The position numbers were made by a program, and so were the translations under genes. Of a stretch of DNA of 64,000 nucleotides, positions 1 to 8,344 are shown piece after piece; position 1 is the first letter of the stretch; the number at the start of each line of letters is the position of its first letter. The notes beneath the pieces are model-generated. The model was given only the letters and a program-made list of their open reading frames with translations, made no database searches and was not told where the DNA came from. The DNA is from an uncultured Roseicyclus sp. (GTDB lineage: Bacteria; Pseudomonadota; Alphaproteobacteria; Rhodobacterales; Rhodobacteraceae), in NCBI GenBank assembly GCA_947489665.1, contig CANLEH010000001.1, positions 1,831,088 to 1,895,087 of the forward strand, in the 5' to 3' direction.

Positions 1-417
1 CAGACTGAGGAAGCGCCAAGCGCAGAAGACGGCGCGCAGGCCGATCCAGAGGCGGCACCTGAGGCGGCAGAGGGCGAAGAAGACCAACCGAAAAAGCGCC
101 GCCGTTCGCGTCGCGGTGGCCGCGGACGCAAATCTGCAGAAGCCGAGGCAGAGGTTACGCAAGAGCAGTCTGATGCGGATGCAGAGACCCCTGCAGAGGA
201 TGCGCCCGTTGTCGCGGAGGAGGCTGCGCCGGAGCCGGAGGTCGCTGACGAACCTGATGCAGAGCCTGTAGCATCGGAGCCCGAACCTGCACCTGAGCCC
301 GAGCCAGAACCAATTCAGGAACCTGAGCCCGAACCGGTCGGCGCGGAAGCACCTGCTGAGCCAGCGCCTGAAGAACCCGCTAAGCCGAAACGGCGTGGCT
401 GGTGGTCACGCGGCTGA
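1..417 (+). CDS. rne: Ribonuclease E, C-terminal tail (5' part outside window)
   Basis: The window opens inside a reading frame that runs 138 codons to TGA at 415-417. The visible part is not catalytic: it is a disordered tail rich in Glu, Pro and Ala, with one basic patch near residues 31-44 (KKRRRSRRGGRGRK) and a final basic/aromatic tip, KPKRRGWWSRG. An acidic, Pro-rich scaffold with Arg patches that bind RNA and degradosome partners is typical of RNase E, and the tip resembles rhodobacteral enzymes. The gene order that follows (amiC, PBP1a, prfB) matches the usual rne neighbourhood in this group. The identity is inferred from tail composition and synteny, because the S1 and catalytic domains lie upstream of the window. 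Confidence 0.72.
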   Translation, partial: QTEEAPSAEDGAQADPEAAPEAAEGEEDQPKKRRRSRRGGRGRKSAEAEAEVTQEQSDADAETPAEDAPVVAEEAAPEPEVADEPDAEPVASEPEPAPEPEPEPIQEPEPEPVGAEAPAEPAPEEPAKPKRRGWWSRG

Positions 418-427
418 TCGAAACAAG

Positions 428-458
428 AAAGGGCGCCCGAGAAGGCGCCCTTTTTCGT
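428..458 (+). terminator. Rho-independent terminator after rne
   Basis: A 10-base stem (AAAGGGCGCC with GGCGCCCTTT, 428-437 and 444-453) closes a six-base loop and is followed by a T-rich stretch. It lies 10 bases after the rne stop and 20 bases before the end of the convergent DsbA-like gene. The upstream A run means it could also work in the opposite direction. Confidence 0.85.
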
Positions 459-479
459 TTAGGGATGCAGGTTAGCTGA

Positions 480-1232
480 TTACTGCGCCGTCTCGCGCAG
501 AATGGCGACGATCTCTTGCATGTTGGGCAGCGGTACATAGCCCTGCACCAATTGATCTCCGAACACGAATGACGGCGTTCCTGTGATCCCCATGCGCGCG
601 GCAAGATCACGGTTGTAGTTGATCGTGGCCTCAACCAGCGGGTCTTCAATGGCCGCAAAAATTGCTTCGCTATCGAGGCCAAGATCTGTTGCAAGCCGCG
701 CCAACGAAAGCTCGGTCACATCGGAACGCATGGTGATCAAACCTTCGTTGATCAGTTCATAGGCCTGCCCTCCGAGTGCGATGCGCGTCGCAATCGCAAA
801 GCGGCTGGCGAGTTCAGACTGTTCGCCGAGGATGGGGAATTCCTTGGTGATGATCCGGATATTGCCATCGGTCTCGACCAACTCTGTCACCTCCGGATGC
901 GCCCTGCGACAGAAGGAGCAGCGGTAGTCGAGGAACTCGACGATGACGATGTCGCCGTCTGGGTTGCCTCCCACATGATCAAAAGCAGAATTGAACAAGG
1001 CGTCTTCGTTTTCAACCACGGCGAGCGCCTGCGCTTCAGCCTCCAATTCGGCCTGGCGCTGTTCTAAAACTCCGAATGCTTCCATCAGAACCTCGGGATT
1101 CTCAAGCAGATAGGCACGAACCTCCTCGCGGAAGATTTCGCGCTCAGCCTCGGACAGGTCGTTCAAATCGGTGGCCATGGCCGGGCTCGCAATCAGAGCT
1201 GAAAGAGCCGCACCCAACAAATACTTTTTCAT
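480..1232 (-). CDS. DsbA-family periplasmic thiol-disulfide oxidoreductase
   Basis: 250 residues. Residues 1-20 form a clear signal peptide (MKKYLLGAALSALIASPAMA), so the protein is exported. A charged helical segment at about 25-75 precedes a thioredoxin-fold domain with the redox motif C105-S-F-C108 and a cis-proline loop (TGTPSF) near the C-terminus. The helical lead plus DsbA/Com1-like fold is typical of alphaproteobacterial DsbA-like proteins that oxidise or isomerise disulfides in the periplasm. The frame is open further upstream, but the ATG at 1232 is preceded by GGAG and begins the signal peptide. It is transcribed divergently from the aminotransferase gene and converges on rne. The physiological partner (a DsbB-like or DsbD-like protein) is not visible here. 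Confidence 0.88.
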   Translation of the reverse strand: MKKYLLGAALSALIASPAMATDLNDLSEAEREIFREEVRAYLLENPEVLMEAFGVLEQRQAELEAEAQALAVVENEDALFNSAFDHVGGNPDGDIVIVEFLDYRCSFCRRAHPEVTELVETDGNIRIITKEFPILGEQSELASRFAIATRIALGGQAYELINEGLITMRSDVTELSLARLATDLGLDSEAIFAAIEDPLVEATINYNRDLAARMGITGTPSFVFGDQLVQGYVPLPNMQEIVAILRETAQ

Positions 1233-1346
1233 CAGAAGTCTCCGTTTTTCGGATTTGCCATTACCTACCACATCCGCTCGTGCCCGCCACCATTGACGAC
1301 ACCTGCTTGGCCTGTTTTCAACCTGCGCAAGTATGTGAGGTGAAAA

Positions 1347-2498
1347 ATGCGCCATTCAAAACGTGCACTGGTGGATCCGTTCATTGTGATGGACGTGATG
1401 GAAGCCGCAAGAGCTGCAGAAGAAGCCGGAAGCCACATCATCCATATGGAAGTGGGCCAGCCCGGATCAGGCGCGCCTGCGGCGGCCCGTGCAAGATTGG
1501 CCGCCGAAATGGAAGCGGGGCCATTGGGCTATACCGTGGCGTTGGGGCGCCCGGATCTTCGCGCGGGCATCGCGGCGCTCTATCGGGAGTGGTATGGCAA
1601 CGACCTGGATCCATCCCGCGTAGTCCTCACCGCCGGAGCGTCCGGGGCTTTCATTCTTGCCTTCACGGCGCTTTTCGATGCGGGCGCAAAGGTAGCCCTG
1701 GGGGAGCCATGCTATCCGTCCTACCGACAGATCCTCTCGGCCCTCTCGCTTGAGCCCGTGGGCCTGCAAACGCATGCTGACTCGCGTTACCAACCAACGC
1801 CAGACCATCTGACCGATGAACTTGATGGTCTGATCGTCGCCAGCCCCGCAAACCCGACTGGAACCATGCTGTTTGAGGCTGAGATGCGCGCACTGGCGGA
1901 TGCGTGCGCATCGCGTGGTATCTCCCTGATTTCTGACGAGATTTACCACGGCTTGCAGTATGAAGGGCGGGCCGTATCGGCGTTGGAAGTGACGGATGAT
2001 GTCTATGTCATCAACTCGTTCTCCAAATACTTCTCGATGACGGGCTGGCGGTTGGGGTGGATGGTTGTGCCACCCGATCATGTGCGGATCATCGAACGCC
2101 TGGCACAGAACATGTTTATTTGTCCCTCACACGCAGCGCAGGTTGCGGCAATTGGCGCACTATCGCCGGATGGGCGCGCGGAACTGGACCAGCATCGCGA
2201 AACCTATGCAAAGAACCGCACGATCTTGCTGCAGGGTCTTGCGGAAGCGGGGCTGACGAAAACCGCGCCCGCAGATGGCGCGTTTTACGTCTATGCCGAT
2301 GTGTCGGACTTCACAGATGATGCGCGTGCCTTTGCAGACGAAGTCCTCCACAAGGCCGGGGTTGCGGTGACGCCAGGGCTCGATTTCGACAAGGCCCGCG
2401 GGGCAGGCACGCTACGCTTCTCCTATGCGCGGTCGACCGATGATATTGTCGAGGGTGTCGCGCGCTTGATCTCATTCATGGACGCCCGAAAAGGGTAG
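1347..2498 (+). CDS. PLP-dependent class I/II aminotransferase
   Basis: 383 residues, fold type I aminotransferase. The PLP lysine is K227 in NSFSKYFSMTGWRLGW. The cofactor-binding Asp is D197 (SDEIY), N169 lies in SPANPTG and R235 in GWRLGW. Full length for the family. The ATG at 1347 follows GAGGTG at good spacing. Enzymes of this type move amino groups between an amino acid and a 2-oxo acid; the substrate cannot be read from the sequence, though aspartate- or aromatic-type activity is plausible. It sits in the rne-amiC interval, a common position for an aminotransferase in Rhodobacterales. Divergent from the DsbA-like gene with about 115 bases between starts. Confidence 0.9.
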   Translation: MRHSKRALVDPFIVMDVMEAARAAEEAGSHIIHMEVGQPGSGAPAAARARLAAEMEAGPLGYTVALGRPDLRAGIAALYREWYGNDLDPSRVVLTAGASGAFILAFTALFDAGAKVALGEPCYPSYRQILSALSLEPVGLQTHADSRYQPTPDHLTDELDGLIVASPANPTGTMLFEAEMRALADACASRGISLISDEIYHGLQYEGRAVSALEVTDDVYVINSFSKYFSMTGWRLGWMVVPPDHVRIIERLAQNMFICPSHAAQVAAIGALSPDGRAELDQHRETYAKNRTILLQGLAEAGLTKTAPADGAFYVYADVSDFTDDARAFADEVLHKAGVAVTPGLDFDKARGAGTLRFSYARSTDDIVEGVARLISFMDARKG

Positions 2499-2550
2499 GA
2501 GGGCCGAGTTGGATAAGCTATAAAGCAGCCAACCAAGAGGGAATATCCCC

Positions 2551-3759
2551 GTGATCCGAGCAGTCCTGATTATCGCCCTTCTCTGGCTTCCACTTCCTGT
2601 CCTGGCACAAGGATTTGGGGCATTGGCCCGCGCGCTGCCGGACGACAGCCACCTGACCGGCAATCGGCGCGGGGCTGAGTTGGAATTGGCGCTTAGTCAG
2701 GCCGTTCCGTTCCGTGTGTTTACCTTGTCCGACCCTATGCGCGTGGTCGTCGATTTCAGAGAGGTCGATTTCGGCGCGTTGCCCGATGGTTTCAACCGCG
2801 CGCGAACCGTAGAAGCGCTCGCCTATGGTGGCGCATCGACGCCGGGTTGGTCGCGGATGGTGTTGACCTTGAATGCGCCGATGCTGCCCGAGATTGCGGC
2901 CATGGAAACAGATGATGCCACTGGCGAAGCTGTGGTGCGGCTGTCGCTGCAACCCGTTGAGGAAGCGGCCTTTTTGGCAGCGGCCGGTGCCCCGCCGGGG
3001 GTAAGCGGTGTGCTGTTGCCGGTGGTAACCGCTGCGGCTGCTCCAGCCAATGACGATACATTGCTGATTGTTCTCGATCCCGGCCATGGCGGGGTTGATC
3101 CGGGTGCTGTGCGAAACGGCTATACCGAAGCGGATCTGATGTTGTCTTTCGCCCGCGAGTTGCGCGAAATCATGCGGCGCACCGGCGATATCGAGGTCGT
3201 CATGACCCGCGATGCAGATCTTTTCGTTCCATTACCGACACGGGTGACGATTGCAAGGGCGGCGGGTGCGGACCTGTTCATTTCCCTCCATGCCGATGCG
3301 ATAGCCGAGGGGCGTGCGCAAGGAGCAACGGTGTACACATTGGCCGAAGAGGCGACGGATGCCGCGACGGCTGCCCTTGCTGAGCAGCACGACCGGGCCG
3401 ACCTGTTGCAAGGGATCGATCTGTCGGGAAGCGATGACGAGGTGGTCAGCGTACTTCTTGATCTTGCACGCATCGAGAACGCTCCTCGCAGCCGCGCGTT
3501 TGCCGATATTCTGGTCCAAGCCATCGACACGACCGGGTTAGAGTTGCATGCCCGTCCGCGGGGCGAGGGGGCCTTTTCGGTCCTAAAAGCGGCTGATTTT
3601 CCAGCGGCCTTGCTGGAAGTTGGTTTCTTGAGCGATGGCGGCGATCTTCAGAACATTCTGGACCCAAGCTGGCGGGCCCGGATGCAGGCCGCAATCACCG
3701 GTGCAGTGGTGGCATGGGCACAAGCCGATGCTGCGGCAGACGCCCTCAGGCGCCAGTAA
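2551..3759 (+). CDS. amiC: N-acetylmuramoyl-L-alanine amidase, AMIN + Amidase_3
   Basis: 402 residues with a signal peptide (about 1-19, ending VLAQ). An AMIN-like beta domain (about 40-140, likely for peptidoglycan or septal targeting) is followed by a Zn-dependent Amidase_3 domain. Zinc ligands are visible as H179 in LDPGHGG, E193 and H247 in ISLHAD, with the catalytic Glu in LLEVGFLSD near 367. It cleaves the amide bond between N-acetylmuramic acid and the peptide stem during daughter-cell separation. The start is GTG at 2551 with GAGGG nine bases upstream. It lies just before PBP1a, so synthesis and splitting of peptidoglycan are neighbours. Its 3' end overlaps the convergent methyltransferase gene by 14 bases. 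Confidence 0.92.
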   Translation: MIRAVLIIALLWLPLPVLAQGFGALARALPDDSHLTGNRRGAELELALSQAVPFRVFTLSDPMRVVVDFREVDFGALPDGFNRARTVEALAYGGASTPGWSRMVLTLNAPMLPEIAAMETDDATGEAVVRLSLQPVEEAAFLAAAGAPPGVSGVLLPVVTAAAAPANDDTLLIVLDPGHGGVDPGAVRNGYTEADLMLSFARELREIMRRTGDIEVVMTRDADLFVPLPTRVTIARAAGADLFISLHADAIAEGRAQGATVYTLAEEATDAATAALAEQHDRADLLQGIDLSGSDDEVVSVLLDLARIENAPRSRAFADILVQAIDTTGLELHARPRGEGAFSVLKAADFPAALLEVGFLSDGGDLQNILDPSWRARMQAAITGAVVAWAQADAAADALRRQ

Positions 3760-4354
3760 ATTCGGCCAACCAAACCGAATGACCGTTCAGAGCGGCATCG
3801 TCGGGGCGGAACCAACACTCCGTAAAGCCATGCTGTTTAAGCAACATGCGATAGGCCGTAGGGGCGAGGCTCATGTGGTAGACCTCGGACGAGCCGACCG
3901 TTCCCCAGACCTCGCCATGGCCGGGGCCGGAGGTGAAAAGCAGACGCGTCCCGGCCTTGGCATGGGCTGCAAAGATCGGAAACATTGCCTGTTGATCCGC
4001 TTCGCTGAGATGAAAAAAGCTGTTGAACGCCAATATGATATCGAAAGCCTGATCTAACGCGAGGCCGCGCATATCTGCACAAATCGCGCGGGCAGAAGGA
4101 ACCCGATCTCTCATCTCCGTAATCATCGAATTTGCGCCATCTACGCCGGTTACATGATCACCACGCTGTACAAACCATTCCGCAATCGGCTGGCCAGACC
4201 CGCAGCCAAGGTCCAACACCTCCAAACCTGGATCGCGCCCGGCCACGCAGGCCTCGAGCAACGGCCGCTCCCACAGCGACGTGTCGCGCCGTTCGGCCCA
4301 AACCGATGCCTCGCGCTCATAGGTGGTCAAAATGTGATCCGGTTTGCTTCGCAT
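3746..4354 (-). CDS. SAM-dependent methyltransferase (class I)
   Basis: 202 residues. Motif I, LEVLDLGCGSGQP, forms the SAM-binding glycine loop. It is followed by an acidic strand end (VTGVDGANSMI) and motif IV-like FDIILAFNSFFHLS, the usual order of a class I Rossmann methyltransferase. The open frame extends 64 codons further, but the ATG at 4354 has a GGGG-type ribosome site and begins a natural N-terminus (MRSKPDHILTTYEREA); a longer version would run over the start of the PBP1a gene. It sits between two cell-wall genes on the opposite strand, so it is probably an independent unit. The substrate is unknown; a small molecule is more likely than a nucleic acid given the absence of extra domains. 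Confidence 0.82.
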   Translation of the reverse strand: MRSKPDHILTTYEREASVWAERRDTSLWERPLLEACVAGRDPGLEVLDLGCGSGQPIAEWFVQRGDHVTGVDGANSMITEMRDRVPSARAICADMRGLALDQAFDIILAFNSFFHLSEADQQAMFPIFAAHAKAGTRLLFTSGPGHGEVWGTVGSSEVYHMSLAPTAYRMLLKQHGFTECWFRPDDAALNGHSVWLAEFTGA

Positions 4355-4451
4355 TTCCCCGTAATAACACGGCAAATTCCCGCCGTCGTGTTTTGACCGC
4401 CCCCGCGCGCGCGCGTATACAGATGCAAGACTTGGGGACGACGAGCATAAC

Positions 4452-7022
4452 ATGCGATTCATAATCGGTATTTTCGGCGCGATTTTCAGCGCGATTACTT
4501 TGGGTTTGGTCTTTGCAGCGCTTGGCGTGGGCGGGCTGATCTTCATGTATTCGCGCGGCTTGCCAGACCATGAAACACTGGCGAACTACACGCCACCGAC
4601 CATCAGCCGGATTTACTCGCGCCAAGGCATGATCGTGGATGAGTTCGCCTCCGAACGGCGGCTATTCACGCCCGCCGATGAGATCCCCGATTTGGTCGCT
4701 TATGCCTTTGTGTCCGCGGAAGATCGCAACTTCTACAACCATGCCGGGTATGATCCGCGCGCCATCGCGGCGGCTTTTGTCGAGGCGATCCGGTCGCGGG
4801 GTCGCGACGTGCGCGGCGCCTCGACGATCACACAGCAGGTGATGAAGAACTTCTTGCTCGATGGCTCGCGAACCGTTGAGCGTAAGGTGCGCGAAATCAT
4901 TCTGGCGGCCCGGATTGAACGCACTTTGTCTAAGGACCGCATCCTTGAGCTCTACCTCAATGAGATTTTCCTGGGCCAGAACTCATATGGCGTGACGGCA
5001 GCAGCGCAGACTTATTTCAATGCGACGCTGGAAGATTTGACGTTGGAACAAGTGGCGTACTTGGCGGCACTGCCGCAGGCCCCGTCGCGTTTCCATCCGG
5101 TCAACGACTACGAGCGCGCGATCAGCCGGCGCAACTACGTGCTGCGCGAGATGTACGAGAATGGCTATATCTCTGAGCAAGAGATGGAGGAGGCGCAGGC
5201 CACCGCATTGGAAACGGTGCAGGGTGGCCATATCGAAGCCTTCCGCCTGTCCCGCCCGCCACGCAACTATTTCACCGACGAAATCCGCCGGCAGCTAAGC
5301 GCCGAATACGGCGCGGATGAGTTCTTCTCCGGTGGCTATGCCGTTCGGTCGACCATGGACGAGAGCCTTCAGGAAGTCGCCGAGTCTGCGTTGCGCCGTG
5401 CGTTGGAACGCTATGATCGTAATCTGGGTACGTGGCGCGGGGCGTACACGACGATTGACGCGGCTGATCTTGGCGCGGGCGATGAAGCCACTTGGCGCGC
5501 TGCCTTGGCCGATGCCGATATCCCCCGCGATATTGACGGCTGGTTTGCCGCCGTGGTGCTGGAAGTCGGAGACAGCTCCGCCCGGATTGGGATCGAAGGC
5601 GTCGAGGAAGACGAAGACGGCCACTTCATCCCGGCAGAAGATGTCCAATGGGCCCGGCCGTTGCGCGAAGACGGCTCGCGCGGGAACACCGCGCGGGTGG
5701 CGGGCGATTTGCTTAGCGTTGGTGACGTTGTGCATGTCCGCCGGATGACGCGTGATAGCGACGGCTCGTTCATTCGCTGGACCCTGCGCCAAATTCCGGA
5801 AGTGCAGGGCGGGTTCATGGCGATGGACGTCCATACGGGGCGCGTTCTGGCGATGCAGGGTGGGTTCAGCTACCAGCATTCGTCGTTTAACCGCGCCACC
5901 CAGGCGACACGACAGCCGGGTTCGTCGTTCAAGCCTTTCGTTTACGCAGCCGCTTTGGATTCCGGCTACAGCCCCAACACCATCGTCATCGATGCGCCGA
6001 TTGAGGTGCGCACAGGGGAAGGGATCTGGCGACCGCAGAACGCCTCGAACCAATTCTACGGCCCATCGCCTTTGCGCACAGGGATCGAACGGTCGCGGAA
6101 CCTGATGACCGTCCGTCTGGCGCAGGAAGTCGGGATGGACACCATCGCGCGTTATGCGGAACGGTTCGGCGTCTACGATGAGATGCAGCCATTCCTCGCC
6201 AATTCTCTGGGCTCGCAGGAAACCACGCTGTTCCGCATGGTGGCTGCCTACGCGATGTTTGCCAATGGCGGCGAACGGGTGGAACCAACGCTCGTGGACC
6301 GCATTCAGAACCGCTATGGTGAAACGGTGTACCGCCACGACCAACGTCTTTGCCCGGACTGCGAATTGGCGTCGTTGGAGCCCGGCGTGGCGCCGCGGAT
6401 CGTGTCGACGCGGGAACGGGTGATGGACCCAATCACCGCTTACCAGCTGACCTCTATGATGCGTGGCGTGGTGCAGCGCGGCACAGCGTCGAGCACGGTA
6501 AATCTGCCAGTGCCTACGGCGGGCAAAACGGGCACGACCAACGAGGCGCGCGATGTCTGGTTTGTGGGGTTCACTTCGAACATCGCGGCGGGCTGTTACA
6601 TCGGATATGATCAGCCGGAACCGTTGGGACGCGGTGCGTCGGGCGGCGGCATGTGCGGCCCGGTTTTCCAGCGCTTCATGCTGGAGGCGATCGAGGAGTA
6701 TGGCGGGGGCGATTTCCCTGTGCCGGAAGGTGGTCAGTTCTTTCCCATCGACCGCTATTCCGGGGCGCGTCTGCCCGCAGGCTCGTCCGGTGATCACGTC
6801 GTCTACGAGCTCTTCCGCGAAGGTGAAGAGCCATATCAAGGCTTGTTGTCCGTGATCGATGGCGGGTGGGCGATGTCATCTGATATTCCGATCTTCTCCC
6901 GTCCTGGCGATTCAGGTGGCGGTGGCGGTCAGGGCGTTCTTGTAGAGACGTCAGACGGAGACACAGCACGTGTCCCCACGGCAACCGGCTTTGGCACCCT
7001 CAGCTCAGGCGGGCTTTACTGA
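4452..7022 (+). CDS. mrcA: Penicillin-binding protein 1A, bifunctional transglycosylase/transpeptidase
   Basis: 856 residues. One N-terminal membrane anchor (about 5-33) precedes a GT51 glycosyltransferase domain with catalytic E90 in SAEDRNFYNH and the following GASTITQQ motif. An OB-like insert lies in the middle, then the transpeptidase: SxxK is S491-S-F-K494, SxN is SRN in GIERSRNLM, and KTG is 692-694 (GKTGTTNEARD). It polymerises lipid II and cross-links stem peptides at the periplasmic face. The C-terminus ends in a short Gly/Ser-rich tail. ATG at 4452 is followed directly by the anchor. It is paired with the amiC gene upstream in the conserved rne-amiC-mrcA-prfB arrangement. Confidence 0.95.
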   Translation: MRFIIGIFGAIFSAITLGLVFAALGVGGLIFMYSRGLPDHETLANYTPPTISRIYSRQGMIVDEFASERRLFTPADEIPDLVAYAFVSAEDRNFYNHAGYDPRAIAAAFVEAIRSRGRDVRGASTITQQVMKNFLLDGSRTVERKVREIILAARIERTLSKDRILELYLNEIFLGQNSYGVTAAAQTYFNATLEDLTLEQVAYLAALPQAPSRFHPVNDYERAISRRNYVLREMYENGYISEQEMEEAQATALETVQGGHIEAFRLSRPPRNYFTDEIRRQLSAEYGADEFFSGGYAVRSTMDESLQEVAESALRRALERYDRNLGTWRGAYTTIDAADLGAGDEATWRAALADADIPRDIDGWFAAVVLEVGDSSARIGIEGVEEDEDGHFIPAEDVQWARPLREDGSRGNTARVAGDLLSVGDVVHVRRMTRDSDGSFIRWTLRQIPEVQGGFMAMDVHTGRVLAMQGGFSYQHSSFNRATQATRQPGSSFKPFVYAAALDSGYSPNTIVIDAPIEVRTGEGIWRPQNASNQFYGPSPLRTGIERSRNLMTVRLAQEVGMDTIARYAERFGVYDEMQPFLANSLGSQETTLFRMVAAYAMFANGGERVEPTLVDRIQNRYGETVYRHDQRLCPDCELASLEPGVAPRIVSTRERVMDPITAYQLTSMMRGVVQRGTASSTVNLPVPTAGKTGTTNEARDVWFVGFTSNIAAGCYIGYDQPEPLGRGASGGGMCGPVFQRFMLEAIEEYGGGDFPVPEGGQFFPIDRYSGARLPAGSSGDHVVYELFREGEEPYQGLLSVIDGGWAMSSDIPIFSRPGDSGGGGGQGVLVETSDGDTARVPTATGFGTLSSGGLY

Positions 7023-7036
7023 CCCATCACATGATT

Positions 7037-7058
7037 GCAGAGCCGTTGTTGGCTCTGC
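7037..7058 (+). terminator. Hairpin after the PBP1a gene
   Basis: A perfect 8-base inverted repeat (GCAGAGCC, six-base loop, GGCTCTGC) starts 15 bases after the mrcA stop. No T-run follows, so it may be a Rho-dependent or 3'-end stabilising hairpin rather than a classical intrinsic terminator. Confidence 0.45.
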
Positions 7059-7139
7059 GTCCGCAATGCGGCAACCCGCTTGAGGGCCGCCGGGTGATCC
7101 ACTACATCTGCGACACACCTATCCTGAAAGCCCTTATCC

Positions 7140-8267
7140 ATGCGCGCCGAGACCCAAGCCAATATCGAAAAGATCCAGAATTCTCTGACCCTGCTGGGTC
7201 AGCGAATGGATATCGAGACGGCGCCCCATCGCCTTGAGGAATTCAATGCGATGGTGGAGGACCCGAACCTGTGGAATGATCAGGAAAAGGCGCAAAAGCT
7301 GATGCGGGATCGGCAGGTCCTGGTCGACAAGCTCAAGACCTACGAGGCGATCAAACAGGGTGTTGAGGATAACGCAGAGCTGATCGAACTGGGTGAGATG
7401 GAAGGCGATGACGAGGTCGTCGCAGAGGCGGAAGCCGCGATTGCCGCACTGGTTGAAGAGGCCGCCGCGAAGGAGCTTGAGGCGCTTCTTGATGGCGAGG
7501 CCGATGCCAATGATACGTTTCTTGAGATCAACTCAGGCGCGGGCGGCACGGAAAGCTGTGATTGGGCCAGCATGTTGGCGCGGATGTACACGCGGTGGGC
7601 CGAGAAGCAGGGGTATGATGTCGACCTGCAAAGCTTTAGCCCCGGTGAAGAGGCCGGCATCAAATCAGCTGTCTACAAGATCAGTGGCCACAACGCGTAT
7701 GGCTGGATGAAATCGGAATCCGGCGTGCATCGTCTTGTGCGGATCAGCCCATTCGACAGCGCCGCGAAGCGCCACACGTCGTTCACGTCCGTAAAAGTGT
7801 ATCCTGTCGTTGATGACAATATCGAGATCGAGGTGAACCCAAGCGACATTCGCATCGATACCTATCGCTCCTCAGGCGCGGGTGGGCAGCACGTCAACAC
7901 GACCGACTCGGCTGTGCGGATCACACACCATCCCACGGGTATCGTCGTGACTTCGTCCGAGAAGTCCCAGCACCAAAACCGCGACATCGCCATGAAGGCG
8001 CTCAAGTCGCGGCTCTACCAGATGGAGTTGGACAAACGCTCGGCTCTGGTGAACGAAGTCCACGAAGCAGCCGGTGACGCCGGATGGGGCAATCAGATTC
8101 GGTCTTACGTGTTGCAACCCTACCAGATGGTGAAGGACCTGCGGACGTCCTACGAGACGTCGGACACCCAAGGCGTTCTGGACGGAAACCTCGATGGCTT
8201 GATGGCATCCGTTCTCGCCCATGGCGTATCGGGCAAAGGACGGGCAGAGGCGCAAAGCGAAGACTAA
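7140..8267 (+). CDS. prfB: Peptide chain release factor 2
   Basis: 375 residues, full length for RF2. The peptidyl-tRNA hydrolysis motif GGQ is at 248-250 (SSGAGGQHVN). The stop-codon recognition tripeptide SPF is present in VRISPFDSAAKRH, which distinguishes RF2 (UGA/UAA) from RF1. The ORF is continuous from ATG 7140 and shows no in-frame TGA near codon 25, so the programmed +1 frameshift that autoregulates prfB in E. coli is absent. The Gln in GGQ is normally methylated by PrmC, which is not in the window. Located 117 bases after mrcA in the conserved order. Confidence 0.97.
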   Translation: MRAETQANIEKIQNSLTLLGQRMDIETAPHRLEEFNAMVEDPNLWNDQEKAQKLMRDRQVLVDKLKTYEAIKQGVEDNAELIELGEMEGDDEVVAEAEAAIAALVEEAAAKELEALLDGEADANDTFLEINSGAGGTESCDWASMLARMYTRWAEKQGYDVDLQSFSPGEEAGIKSAVYKISGHNAYGWMKSESGVHRLVRISPFDSAAKRHTSFTSVKVYPVVDDNIEIEVNPSDIRIDTYRSSGAGGQHVNTTDSAVRITHHPTGIVVTSSEKSQHQNRDIAMKALKSRLYQMELDKRSALVNEVHEAAGDAGWGNQIRSYVLQPYQMVKDLRTSYETSDTQGVLDGNLDGLMASVLAHGVSGKGRAEAQSED

Positions 8268-8344
8268 CTTCAGGCCGCATCGCCTGTAGCCAAGCCTGGG
8301 TTTTTGCATATTCATGGAACAAAGATCGGCAGGGAGGGCCTGGA

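Noticed and set aside
5295..6839. 514-codon open frame on the minus strand within the PBP1a gene
   Set aside because: It is antisense to a clear, motif-complete PBP1a gene, is rich in Arg/His as expected of a shadow frame in high-GC DNA, and has no recognisable motif.
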